Assembly (NCBI GenBank): GCA_022539475.1
Contig: VCMS01000459.1
Span: 19,588 to 59,828, forward strand
Direction: 5' to 3'
Origin: Gracilaria domingensis
Lineage: Eukaryota > Rhodophyta > Florideophyceae > Gracilariales > Gracilariaceae
DNA length: 40,241 bases
Shown: positions 1 through 9,516 of the stretch, piece by piece
How the letters are laid out: the number at the start of each line of letters is the position of its first letter
Numbering within the stretch: the stretch's first letter is position 1
Translations under genes and position numbers: made by a program
The notes under the pieces: generated by a model
The model's database searches: none
Told to the model about the DNA's origin: nothing
Seen by the model: the letters and a program-made list of their open reading frames with translations, nothing else

Positions 1-448
1 AGACAGAACCAAGCAAGAGCTGTACTTGAACTCAGTCACGTACACGAAACAAGGTCCTGGAGGCGATTTGGCTACAGCTGTCGAAACCCGTTGACACTCC
101 CTATGGAGTGCGGTGTGGACTTTTCTGTTGACGAGGAAGTGCTCAGCATGTACGTATGTCATGGCGATTGGCTGCCTCATGTATCAATGTCTGTGGGAAC
201 TCGTCTGGACATCTCATATGCTGTGGCTAAGCCCCTTTGGCCGCCAAGGGTTATGTTTTTTTTTTGAGAGCCGGGAAAACACTCACTGGAAAGGCGGTCA
301 AGCGTGTTCTTCGCCTTCCTCAATGTGCACTAGCCCACGTTCGGGTTGACGTTTATGGCTCCAGCACCGATTTGCACACTGCAGGACGGCTATGGTGGAC
401 TCTGACTGGGGCTGGCTGATGTTGCCAACCGCAAGTCCACTAGTGGAT
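1..448 (+). pseudogene. Copia-A reverse transcriptase/RNase H fragment, left half of split copy A0
   Basis: This is the end of the reverse transcriptase and the start of the RNase H of a Ty1/Copia polyprotein. It matches the better preserved segment at 23,799-23,928 base for base apart from several one-base indels in the first 130 bases. Recognisable stretches, in changing frames, are the family's LYL..S.YT, the TP.ECGVDFSVDE region, RLDISYAVAK, HWKAVKRVLR and finally NRKSTSG, the classic start of Copia RNase H. The reading is cut after codons for TSTSG by the Ty3 element that begins at 449, and resumes at 12,208. The clustered indels mean it cannot encode protein as written; decay and uncorrected sequencing indels are both possible. 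Its 5' part lies outside the window. Confidence 0.85.
444..448. repeat. Target-site duplication of the Ty3 element, left copy
   Basis: TGGAT directly before the LTR's TG; the same five bases follow the 3' LTR at 12203-12207. Removing the element and one copy restores the Copia reading TSG-YLF, which confirms a clean integrase-type insertion. Confidence 0.95.
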
Positions 449-1018
449 TGTAGTATAGCTCGGCCAGATCAACGGGGGCTCTACAAGACCAAGTGGTGAC
501 GTCACGGGCTCCCGGGCACGTGTGTCTACTGTACCACGTGGGACGCGCAAGCGCAGGCTTGGACAGGACTAATTAGTCTATTCTCGATAATTTAGAATTA
601 ATAATTACTAGGTAGTGTAGATATGTGGCCGGGGTGGTGCACCACAAATGCACCTTCCGGTGGCCCACGTGGCACTAGGCCCGTGAGAGCCGGAGGGGCG
701 CTCGGGTGTACTAAACCCCGAGACGCCAACCTCCCACACCAATGGTAAAGTCAAGCACCAACTAGGCTGATTTGACACCAGTTCGGTTCTACAGTCACCA
801 ATTGGTAAGTCTAGTAGTCCTCTAATAGTTTTGCTGACCTCGAGGGTTATACGTGCCTGCCGCACACCAGTGCAGGCGTATTTACCACTTGGTCACCGTG
901 CACTATAGGCAACGGTGGGTGCTGCCGACCTATTAGGTGTCACGCGTTTCACTCCTCCGCCGGGTCGAGCCCACGCGGGGCTCCCCACTAGCAGCTCGCA
1001 CCGATCGGCTATACCACA
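449..1018 (+). repeat. 5' LTR of the Ty3 element
   Basis: 570 bp, starting TGTAGTATAG and ending CTATACCACA (TG...CA). It carries a CRE-type palindrome TGACGTCA, an AT-rich patch around 570-610 that could hold the core promoter (no clean TATA box seen), and three perfect ACCANNTGGT sites at 488, 797 and 884. Relative to the 3' LTR it has one base fewer in the site at 738 (ACCAATGGT), one base fewer in a C run near 716, and two substitutions. Confidence 0.95.
497..504. promoter_or_regulatory. CRE-like palindrome TGACGTCA in the 5' LTR
   Basis: A perfect consensus for bZIP (ATF/CREB-type) proteins. It shares its first T with the ACCAAGTGGT site at 488-497, making a composite of two palindromes. 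It is repeated in the 3' LTR at 11679-11686. Binding is inferred only. Confidence 0.5.
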
Positions 1019-1023
1019 TATTT

Positions 1024-1036
1024 TGGTCTCCCGACC
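1024..1036 (+). other. Putative primer-binding site of the Ty3 element
   Basis: TGGTCTCCCGACC begins five bases after the LTR end. TGG matches the complement of a tRNA CCA end, and the rest predicts a tRNA ending GGTCGGGAGACCA. It is not the initiator-Met sequence; I cannot name the tRNA without the host's tRNA set. Confidence 0.5.
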
Positions 1037-1151
1037 TAGAAATCTGTGGATAACCAAGTGGTTTTGGGAAGGGAGGATTTGGAAGTCACGAGATACCCGA
1101 GTGGTTTGGTTCCCGTTGCCGAAGCAATTGGCTCCGACGCCAGTTACCTAA

Positions 1152-3450
1152 ATGGAGAAACGGGGCGCGCGCTACCCAAATAGGGCGCCGAGCGCTCCAC
1201 CAAGTGGTCACCCCATACGGGGTTCAGTGTCCTATCCGGTGTTGGATAACCCGGAGGACCTGATTCGAAGGAACGCCCACCGAGGGGGAAGAAGGTAGAC
1301 CGAGAGGCTGGGGGGCCCTCGACCATTCCCCGGGCTGACCAAGTGGACGAAGGAGCAGGCTCCGCAAGGGCGGAGCCCGCTCCTGTAACAACCCCAGTGG
1401 TAGACCAAATGGAGGTGCCAGTCGGACCGCGACTGGACTTGGACGAGGTCACCCGAGTGGTAGTTGATCGAGCCTCCCAGGAGGTCCTCGAACAAGGTAC
1501 CTGTGGTGGTGTTCAGTACTTCGAAAACGAGGTGCGAGACACATCGACGCGATTGGTTATGCTTGGCTCTGCAGCAGCAGGGGGCTTAAGCTTCAACCGA
1601 GATGGTGGCCCAGGGGCCGCGCTCACTTGAAGGCAAGCTCCCCGCCTAGCAGTAGAACGCCACCAAACCACTTGTATTTCTCCACCCTAACCTTCCTAAC
1701 AACCGACTGGTGAAGGATTTATCGACCGTATGGGACAAGGGGCAGAGCCCCAGGGATGGAGGGCCCGAGGTACGTTTAGCTCCCCCAACCTAACTGGTGT
1801 AGCTCCGTCGGACCAATGGTGAGACCCTGATGGAGATTCGTCGAGCTGCAGGAGACGGAGCGTCGACCGGTAAACCAATGGTAAAGAAAGAAGAAAACCA
1901 AAAAGGGGAAAGAGAAAGAGTCGCGGTCGGACTCGGACTCTTCGTCCTCAGACAGCCGATTCGGATTTCGTGCAGGAGACGACGACCGGTAGCAGGTTCA
2001 CGACGCAAGCGGAAGGACTCTCGCAAGAAGACAGGAAAGAATCCCCGCAAGGGTAAGCACGGAAAAATGGGTAGAGATCGATTCGTCCTCAACTCCGACG
2101 AGGAGACTGACTATAGAGGTGCTCTTACGTCTCCGCTCATGATTTATTCACACACAGCTGTGTATATGTATATATGTGTAGAGAACAAGACACAGGCCTG
2201 AAGTCTACCAAAGAGGTAGCTCACAGAAGATACAACGAAAGCATCATAGGAAGCTTCGTTTCCAAACCTGGTGAAACTCGCTTTAGCGGGGATGACGCCT
2301 ATTGCGATCATTGATTTCCTTCAAAGGTTCAAGATCGCTTGTGATCAGAATGGGTTTTCAGAGGCAGCAGCCATGTGGCTGTTTCAATTCTACCTAACTG
2401 GTCAGGCTGGAGCGTTGTTCCACAGCCGCCTCCAAGGAAACACCATGGCGGTGGACGAAGACCAAACGGAAATGTTGACAACATACCCACAGGTGGTTAA
2501 CTTCCTACTGGAAACCTACGCGACCGATGAGGTAATCCAGGAGGCGTACGCAGAGGTGCTTGCGTATCGCCAGCGCGCGGACAAACCGAATTGGAATTCG
2601 CTCGCTCCTTATGGGCATTAGTCTCCCGCTGTGGAAGCGTCTTTACTACCAAAAGGTTGAAATCGATGTACGCCGACAACGTGGCGAAGTCTATCCGATC
2701 ACAGGTTCGTAACTACCTAGCTACCAACCGCACGGTCGATTATAACGCACTAGCCCGCCATGCACAGGGACTAGGCGACACCGTTCGGTCAGGGGCCAGG
2801 AAAGACTCCGCACCACTCGGCAAACCATCGAAGGAGAAAGGAAAGACCAGGCGGTCAGTGTTTGACGTAGAGGAAGAGGAGACCACTACGGAGGAGGCGT
2901 CCACACAATACGCCTCCCAGGGTCACCCAGTCCACTTGGTGCATGCGCAACCGACAACTCGATCGCACGGTAATACCTCTTGGTCCAGCTCGCTATCCAG
3001 CGAGCCACCCTCAAGACATACCTCAGCTCCACCATCACAGGTATCCGTACCGGTCAGCCCGGTCCTAGCCGTACCATTCAAGCAATATGGTGAACAAGGA
3101 CCATCCCCGCAGCAACGGAGTGCAGTACCTACTGGAGGCCGTCCCCCATCGCGCGCGTCGTCGCTCGCAATGAAGACCCCACAACCGGCAATCTCCTCTG
3201 TTGGTTCTGTTTGTCGCCCCACCACTTGGCAACAGCGTGCCCAAGTGTGGCTCCGCAGAACAGGAACGCTCTCCTGACTGCTCGCCAGCAGAACCACCAG
3301 GATATATTTGGGCCCCCGGCACGGAGCGCAGGCACGGGACACGCAAATGCGCGACCCAATGCAGCCACACCTCATCAGGTACACCTTGTCACGGAGCAGG
3401 ACCAAACGGATCCCGCCCCGCAGGCGGAAAACGCCGAACAGTTGGGATAG
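1152..3450 (+). pseudogene. gag: Ty3 gag, several frameshifts
   Basis: Gag-type coding sequence scattered over three frames. It starts at a plausible ATG (1152), runs to a stop near 1296, continues in another frame (about 1330-1630) with an acidic D/E/V-rich stretch, then a K/E-rich and S/D-rich segment near 1885-1980 and an R/K-rich one near 2005-2095. A capsid-like part follows at about 2255-2800, with DFLQRFKIACDQ and MWLFQFYLTGQA, where the frame changes near 2300 and near 2600. The end carries a CCHC zinc knuckle (C-X2-C-X4-H-X4-C) at 3199-3240, in a third frame that stops at 3450 and overlaps pol. At least five frame changes are needed, so this copy cannot make Gag as written. The final gag-to-pol step is a -1 shift, as is common in Ty3 elements. 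Several one-base changes could be sequencing indels. Confidence 0.8.
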
Positions 3451-6400
3451 AGGCCTTCCCCAACTGTCCGAAGACGGAAGGCCTTCCAGAACCAAGTGGT
3501 GCAAGTATGGACAATTACCCATTGGTTACAGGGGAGGAGAGCTTCATGGACGGCACCGAACCGATATGCTTTCTCAAGCATAGTAACTATAAGGTAAACG
3601 TCACCCTCGGGTTTACTTCTAACCACTTGGTACCATGCGTCACTGTCCTGGACACCGGGGCAGGACCTAATCTGGTGAATGCCAAACTATTAACTAACAG
3701 ACAACTTAATAAGCTTCAGCCATGTACATTAACTAACCCACTGGTTGACGCCAACAACAGACCACTAACCGTCATGGGAGCGCTTACCATAATGGTATTG
3801 ATTGACACCATGAGGGTCCGAGTTCGCTTCATAGTCGTGAACCAACTGGCAACAGACTGTATCCTCGGCACAACTTTTATAGACCAGTATGTCAGGGCAA
3901 TTTTTCCACGTTCTAAGACAGTTCTGTTCCATAATGGCCCCCGGATCGCCATTATTGGTAACCACAAGGGTGCCTCTACGAAAGAGAACCGCACTCAACA
4001 CCAACCGGTCCCGGAAAACACACTCTCCAACAAGGTGCGATTGGCAAAGGCGGTAACAATACCGCCTATGAACCACTTGGTAGTGAAGGTCACATGCCAA
4101 CAACCTGGCCTGTTATCCATTCAGAACCATTCACGGTTGGCCGAACGACACATGACCTTAATGGCGAATGGTATAGTCGACAACATACCGACAAAACCGT
4201 TTCAGGTCTACCTCAGTAACTTCAGCAACCGCCCGGTCAAGTTGCCAAAACACACCGTAATTGTTCTTGCCTTACCGGCTCCCCGTACGATCTTTACGAT
4301 TACACCACAATGGTCCCACGAGGTCGTGGATGCTAAGGAAGGGGGGGGCAGTGTCAATTCGTTGAATTCGTCGCGAACAGACTATATGGTGCAGCGACTA
4401 GCTGAGCGAGAAGACCAGAAACTGGAGCTCGACCCAGTGACCAATTGGAAGACGGAGGTGAATATAGGACTTGAAGGGGAAGAGCTCAGAGCTCGGATCC
4501 TTGGACTCCTGGAGCCATTCAGTACCATGTGGTCGGGTAAGCTGGGAGCCATTAAGGCCACCCAGCACAGGAGTGACCTCAAACCGGACTCCCGTCCCAT
4601 CCACCAACAGCCATACCGCGCGGGACATAAGACCCGTGAGGTAGAGCTGGAGGAGGTAGAGCGGATGCTCCGCGAGGGGGTTATAGAACCGGCAAACTCG
4701 GAATGGGCTAGCCCTGTAGTGCTAGTCCAAAAACGAGGAGAGACCCGTATGAGGTTCTGTATTGACTACAGAAAACTTAATGCCGTAACGGTAAGGGACT
4801 CGTACCCCATCCCGAGGATGGATGAATGCATCGACTCCCTAGGAGATGCGAACATCTTTACCACACTGGACGCCAACTGCGGGTATTGGCAGATCGAAAT
4901 ACCAGAGGGTGACCGTGATAAGACTGCGTTTACATGCCACGCAGGCCTGTATCGCTTCTTACGCATGCCGTTTGGTTTAAGAAACGCCCCCGCTACCTTC
5001 CAAAGGGCGTTAGACATTATACTGTCTAAAGTGAAGTGGACAACCGCATTGATATACATAGATGACGTAGTCATCTACTCGAGGTCCATAGAGGAGCACT
5101 TCTCGCACGTCCAAGTGGTACTGCAGTTGCTACAAGAGGCAGGCGTGACCCTCAAACTACGAAAGTGTATGTTCTTCAACCAAGAGGTAGAGTACCTAGG
5201 GCATACAATAAGCCCCGGGAAACTCGAAGTGACCAAACGGAATATCCGAGCGGTACAGGAAGCGAAGCTCCCTACGTCGCAGACGGACATACGATCCTTT
5301 ATAGGTCTATGCAACGTCTACCGGCGGTTCATCAAGGGTTTTGCAAAGATAGCCGCACCCCTGAACCGGAGGTTGCAGAAGGGGCAGCCCACACACTTTG
5401 ACCACCTGGAAGAGGACGAGGTAGAGGCGTTCTATACATTGAAAGCAGCGCTTCTCTCCCCACCGGTACTGGCATTGCCCAAAACGGGACTCCCGTATAC
5501 ACTGGACACGGATGCGTCGGACGCCCAAATAGGTTGCTGCCTAATGCAGGAACAGGAGGACGGCAAGCTCGCACCAATTGGGTATTGGAGTAGAGCTCTT
5601 AACCAAGCGGAGCAGAACTACACCGTAACGGAGAAGGAATGCCTAGCGGTTGTTTGGAGCATGCTCATGCTACGTCCCTACCTATATGGTGTGCGCTTCA
5701 CGCTCCGAACGGATCACGACTCCTTGAGGTGGATATTAGGCTTGGCGGACGCATCGGGTCGTCTGGCCCGATGGCGTCTGAGACTCTCGGAGTTTGAGTA
5801 CGATGTGCAGTACCGCCCCGGGGTCAAGCACCGAGTGGCGGATGCATTTTCCCGGTTGAATACCGAAGGATTGGACATTGACCCAGTGGACGACGACATC
5901 CCATGCTTTACTATAGAACCAGCTAACCACGAGGTCAATGAAGTTCTGAAGGGATACTGGCATGATGAAAGTACGTACCAAGTGGTAGTGGAGACCCTCC
6001 TTCCTGTGGAGGAAGGGGAACACGCTCCAATCACCCGTGAGGAATTCTTACGCGAACAATCGACCGATAGGTTGTGCAAAACGCTCGCTGACGTACTTGG
6101 AAGGAAGGATTCTCATTTCGACGTCGACCACAATGGGTACCTCATCAGACGCTCACCTTTAGACGGAGCTCTCCAGAAGGTCGTACCTGAGTCATTAAGA
6201 CAAAGGGTGTTATATCTGTCACACAATCCACGGCTTTCGGGACACCCTGGAGCCACGCGGTTGTACTATACCCTTCGGAGGCAATTCTACTGGCCGCATA
6301 TGGCTAACGATGTATATACCTATGTGGCGCAATGCAATTCGTGCATTAAGACCCGAGGTGGTGTGGCGAAGCACAGGAAGTACCTAAAGCTATTCCCGGC

Positions 6401-7751
6401 GGCGGGGCCCCTGGAATTCGTAGCAATCGACATACTGGGGCCCCTGCCCAAGACCTCAGAGGGTTATCGCTTTGTAGTAGTCATAACCGACAGGTTCACA
6501 AAGCTCACCAGAGCCATACCTCTGAAGAACCAAACGGCAACGACACTAGCGACAGCCTTCCTGGAGAATTGGGTCTACCCGTACGGTGCTCCCATGTACC
6601 TACTGACCGATAACGGTTCGAACCTAGCTTCTAAGTTCTTCGAGGCGGTTTGTACAATGCTAGGGGTCAAGCACTACTTTACCACGGCCTATCATCCTCA
6701 AACAAACGGCCAAGTGGAACGCTTCAATAAGACCCTAGTGGCACGCCTACGGCACTATGTCGAAGAGCACCAAACCACATGGTCGGAGTATGTCCAACCA
6801 TTGACATATGCGTACAACCTCCAGGTCCACAGGGTCACTCAAACAACCCCATTCGACCTGGTACTTTCGCGAACACCACATGGTATTATCGTCCAGCCCG
6901 GACCTGACCGCTCGGAAGCGGCCGGGACACTCACACCGGCGAAGGTCAAGAGAGACATACTCCAGAAGTTACGCGCCGCTTTGGCTGCTGCCAAAGTTAA
7001 GATGACAGCAGCCCAAGAACGATATAAAGCGGACTATGACCGAACGGTGAGCAAAGTGACCAAAGTGGTAGCAGGAGACATGGTCTTCCTTGACGTGCCA
7101 CCAAAAGGTAAGCGACTAACCCCAGCGGAGATGGAAGAGGACATCCGCCTTGAGGAGGATATCAATTCTAAACTACTACCCAAGTCCACGGGACCATACA
7201 AGGTGATTCGCTCCGACGAGCATACCGCTACGGTCATAATGGAAGGTTTGGAGAACACGGTCTCCATCGACAGGATTGTCAAGGCCGCACAACCGACGAC
7301 AGCGAATGCACAACCAATATGTGAGCCAACGCAGCAGGAAGCGGAGAGGGAGCAAACGTCTCCCATACCCCCTCCTATGATGAGTCAGCCGAGCGGTCAA
7401 CCTTCCACCAGAGCCGTAACGGCTGACCCCACGACCCAAGCGGCACAGGAGATCGAGCCTCGGCAAGACCAACGGGTCACACCACCCACGGGGAGCCACG
7501 CACCCCATGACCAAATGGAAGAGTCACACCCTCAAGTAGACACTCAGGAGTGCGCTATTGACACCATTGTAGGTCACGAACACACCACAAAGGGTATGCG
7601 CTACCGGGTGAGATGGTATGGATGGTCGCCCGAGCACGACTCTATGGAACCACCTGGTCATATCCCTAACAACTTCATCATCCGATACTGGCGCAAACAA
7701 GGGCGAACGCCCCCACCAACTGGTATTGCTTCGCGTGGTACGCGTCGCTAA
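3201..7751 (+). CDS. pol: Ty3/Gypsy Pol: protease, reverse transcriptase, RNase H, integrase, chromodomain
   Basis: An uninterrupted frame of 1516 codons. 3201 is only where the open frame starts; the first in-frame ATG is at 3507, and expression probably uses a -1 shift from gag, whose last frame overlaps it to 3450. Numbering from 3201, the aspartic protease has DTGAG with D151. Reverse transcriptase has the catalytic YIDD (D621, D622). RNase H starts at LDTDASDAQIG (D769, D771). Integrase has an N-terminal HHCC zinc finger (first H1008) and the triad D1077, D1137, E1173 with the canonical 35-residue D-E spacing. A chromodomain occupies about 1450-1501 and ends in the typical NFIIRYWRK helix. 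It keeps the VRW tryptophan but has C and M where the first and third cage aromatics usually sit, like group II chromodomains of chromoviruses. The product copies element RNA to cDNA and integrates it. All motifs seen are intact. Confidence 0.95.
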   Translation: MVLFVAPPLGNSVPKCGSAEQERSPDCSPAEPPGYIWAPGTERRHGTRKCATQCSHTSSGTPCHGAGPNGSRPAGGKRRTVGIEAFPNCPKTEGLPEPSGASMDNYPLVTGEESFMDGTEPICFLKHSNYKVNVTLGFTSNHLVPCVTVLDTGAGPNLVNAKLLTNRQLNKLQPCTLTNPLVDANNRPLTVMGALTIMVLIDTMRVRVRFIVVNQLATDCILGTTFIDQYVRAIFPRSKTVLFHNGPRIAIIGNHKGASTKENRTQHQPVPENTLSNKVRLAKAVTIPPMNHLVVKVTCQQPGLLSIQNHSRLAERHMTLMANGIVDNIPTKPFQVYLSNFSNRPVKLPKHTVIVLALPAPRTIFTITPQWSHEVVDAKEGGGSVNSLNSSRTDYMVQRLAEREDQKLELDPVTNWKTEVNIGLEGEELRARILGLLEPFSTMWSGKLGAIKATQHRSDLKPDSRPIHQQPYRAGHKTREVELEEVERMLREGVIEPANSEWASPVVLVQKRGETRMRFCIDYRKLNAVTVRDSYPIPRMDECIDSLGDANIFTTLDANCGYWQIEIPEGDRDKTAFTCHAGLYRFLRMPFGLRNAPATFQRALDIILSKVKWTTALIYIDDVVIYSRSIEEHFSHVQVVLQLLQEAGVTLKLRKCMFFNQEVEYLGHTISPGKLEVTKRNIRAVQEAKLPTSQTDIRSFIGLCNVYRRFIKGFAKIAAPLNRRLQKGQPTHFDHLEEDEVEAFYTLKAALLSPPVLALPKTGLPYTLDTDASDAQIGCCLMQEQEDGKLAPIGYWSRALNQAEQNYTVTEKECLAVVWSMLMLRPYLYGVRFTLRTDHDSLRWILGLADASGRLARWRLRLSEFEYDVQYRPGVKHRVADAFSRLNTEGLDIDPVDDDIPCFTIEPANHEVNEVLKGYWHDESTYQVVVETLLPVEEGEHAPITREEFLREQSTDRLCKTLADVLGRKDSHFDVDHNGYLIRRSPLDGALQKVVPESLRQRVLYLSHNPRLSGHPGATRLYYTLRRQFYWPHMANDVYTYVAQCNSCIKTRGGVAKHRKYLKLFPAAGPLEFVAIDILGPLPKTSEGYRFVVVITDRFTKLTRAIPLKNQTATTLATAFLENWVYPYGAPMYLLTDNGSNLASKFFEAVCTMLGVKHYFTTAYHPQTNGQVERFNKTLVARLRHYVEEHQTTWSEYVQPLTYAYNLQVHRVTQTTPFDLVLSRTPHGIIVQPGPDRSEAAGTLTPAKVKRDILQKLRAALAAAKVKMTAAQERYKADYDRTVSKVTKVVAGDMVFLDVPPKGKRLTPAEMEEDIRLEEDINSKLLPKSTGPYKVIRSDEHTATVIMEGLENTVSIDRIVKAAQPTTANAQPICEPTQQEAEREQTSPIPPPMMSQPSGQPSTRAVTADPTTQAAQEIEPRQDQRVTPPTGSHAPHDQMEESHPQVDTQECAIDTIVGHEHTTKGMRYRVRWYGWSPEHDSMEPPGHIPNNFIIRYWRKQGRTPPPTGIASRGTRR

Positions 7752-7766
7752 GGAAAGGGGGGGGGG
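7751..7766 (+). other. Purine tract with G10 just after pol
   Basis: AGGAAAGGGGGGGGGG directly follows the pol stop. It resembles a polypurine tract, but the one adjoining the 3' LTR is at 11619-11628. It could be a second plus-strand primer or the relic of an ancestral 3' end before the antisense gene region was gained. Confidence 0.4.
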
Positions 7767-7861
7767 TTTATCGAAGCCGTTGAACGCCACGCTACACGAA
7801 AAGCTAACTAACTAACCTAACAGGAAAACAAAAGAAGATCAGAGAACACAGTGCAAGACAC

Positions 7862-7867
7862 TTTATT
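7862..7867 (-). terminator. AATAAA polyadenylation signal for the antisense gene
   Basis: TTTATT on the + strand, AATAAA on the - strand, ends about 40 bases beyond the stop of the antisense reading frame (7906). The position is typical for a eukaryotic poly(A) signal and supports antisense transcription of this region. Confidence 0.55.
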
Positions 7868-7905
7868 AGTCGAGAAGAATCCACGAGAGGGAACCACGAG
7901 GTGAC

Positions 7906-9516
7906 TTAGGAGGCCTTGGAGGACCCACGGCCACGTCCGCGTCCACGACTGGTTCCACGACCGCGACCACGTCCACGGGAGGTCCCGCGAGATGAAGCGG
8001 AACCTCCACGACCAGAGGACACCGACATAGGTCCGGCGGAGCTTCCGCCCCCGCCGCTAGCCGCGCTCGGTGGCGCACCACCACTTGGTAAGGGAGCAGA
8101 AGTACCAGCAGGTCCCGCAGGGGTACCGCTGCTGACTACCGGCATGGTATTCGCAGGACCAGTGGGTGGATGGAAGGAAGGCGGTAAGCTAGACGGAGGG
8201 ATGCCACCAGAGGTCGGAGGAGCAAGACCACTAGACGGCCCTGCACCGGGGGTCAGACCAGTAGGCGGCCTAGGAGCACCGGACGTCGGCGGAAGCGGAG
8301 CCGAACGGAAACCAGTTGAGAAACCACTTGGTGCTCCTGTCCCAGTACTTGCTGGAAGAAGAGGAACGTTGTGAGGACCAAGGTGAGTATGGAAAGGTGC
8401 CGCAGGATCACCACCAGGAGGTCCACCAGGGAGTTGATACGTACCAAGGCCACCAAAGCCTACCATTGGGGTCGCAGGTTGCTGTGACGCAGGAGCGTAC
8501 GGGTTGAAACTTTCCACAGGGGGTCGATGTAACGGCGCGTGGCCTTCCACAAGGTTGCTCAACTGACCAACATAGGCTGTCACCTCACGGTAGAGATTGC
8601 GCTGGAAGTAGTCGCGGAAATGTCGCAGCTCAGAAGTGCGCCGCTCGTGGTGAGCAACCACGGGGAGCAAGTTGGTAAGAGTATCCACAGCGGTGAGGAT
8701 GTCATTGGGACCAGGACGGTTGAAGTGCACCATCGAGGCGTGGTTGAGACCAGCCAGAGCGCTCCGTATCGCGCCACTATCACCACCAGGGGGCACCGGA
8801 TTCACCGGAAGCGACTGGAAACCAACCCGAAGAGGCCCCTGGGCAGCCCGTCCGGGAGGGTGAGCAACCGCCTGAGGGTTCGCCGGACCACTTGGAACAG
8901 GCGCAGCCACGCTGGTCGGAGGAGTAGCCTGTACAGGTGCCGACGGAGGCAATGCGGGGGACTCATAGTTCTCGGCAGCCACCATCACGGTATCGTCATT
9001 ACCAAATGGGTCTTCGCCAGCCATGTGCTGCTGTTGGAGAGGCACGATGCTATGAACCTCCGGGTCGTAGACATCCCAACCCTGTTCAGGCCCCCAATTG
9101 TGGTTACTTACCGCAGTGAGGTAGCCATCCAACTGCTGCGCAGTATATTTGGTGCCCTCCACGATGTTGGAGAGCCCCATGGCACGAATGTCGCCGACCA
9201 CATCGTTGGGAATATTGAAGATACGACCAACTGGTTGAGTTCCGCTGATCCCGACAGACTTGTCAGGGCAGCGCGTGTCCCAAGTCACACCTTCCACGGA
9301 AGCCTGAAGGGCGAGGATAGCCACCATGACGGCCCACTCGCTGCGCGCGACCGACCAAACGGCATATGCGTTGTTCCTCTCGAGGGAGATGCTACTACCA
9401 AAGTACGCAAGGACCGGCGGGATCGGCACTTCCAGCCACTGACATACTTCATAGTGGTCCCACCAGAGGGTCGATTGACATACCATGTCCGGCGGTTGTG
9501 GTCGCTCTGCGACCAA
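7906..9516 (-). CDS. Antisense ORF, C-terminal part: Pro-rich, RG-rich protein of unknown function
   Basis: 536 codons on the strand opposite to pol, between pol and the 3' LTR. Its first ~40 codons overlap the end of the upstream antisense frame (9285-10682), and the two probably form one gene of about 925 codons broken by a missing base near 9440-9490, or joined by a -1 shift. The N-terminal third looks globular (for example YEVCQWLEVPIPPVLAYFG). A middle part has a helical-looking stretch (HFRDYFQRNLYREVTAYVGQ). The C-terminal 200 residues are rich in P, G, S and A and end in repeated RGRGRG units, a typical RNA- or DNA-binding tail. I recognise no family. Extra antisense ORFs in this position are known in some plant LTR elements (Grande). 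A nucleic-acid-binding role is inference. Confidence 0.65.
   Translation of the reverse strand: MVAERPQPPDMVCQSTLWWDHYEVCQWLEVPIPPVLAYFGSSISLERNNAYAVWSVARSEWAVMVAILALQASVEGVTWDTRCPDKSVGISGTQPVGRIFNIPNDVVGDIRAMGLSNIVEGTKYTAQQLDGYLTAVSNHNWGPEQGWDVYDPEVHSIVPLQQQHMAGEDPFGNDDTVMVAAENYESPALPPSAPVQATPPTSVAAPVPSGPANPQAVAHPPGRAAQGPLRVGFQSLPVNPVPPGGDSGAIRSALAGLNHASMVHFNRPGPNDILTAVDTLTNLLPVVAHHERRTSELRHFRDYFQRNLYREVTAYVGQLSNLVEGHAPLHRPPVESFNPYAPASQQPATPMVGFGGLGTYQLPGGPPGGDPAAPFHTHLGPHNVPLLPASTGTGAPSGFSTGFRSAPLPPTSGAPRPPTGLTPGAGPSSGLAPPTSGGIPPSSLPPSFHPPTGPANTMPVVSSGTPAGPAGTSAPLPSGGAPPSAASGGGGSSAGPMSVSSGRGGSASSRGTSRGRGRGRGTSRGRGRGRGSSKAS

Noticed and set aside
1830..2201. 123-codon + strand frame as a separate gene
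   Set aside because: It is a patch of the frameshifted gag region; neighbouring frames carry the better K/E- and S/D-rich segments.
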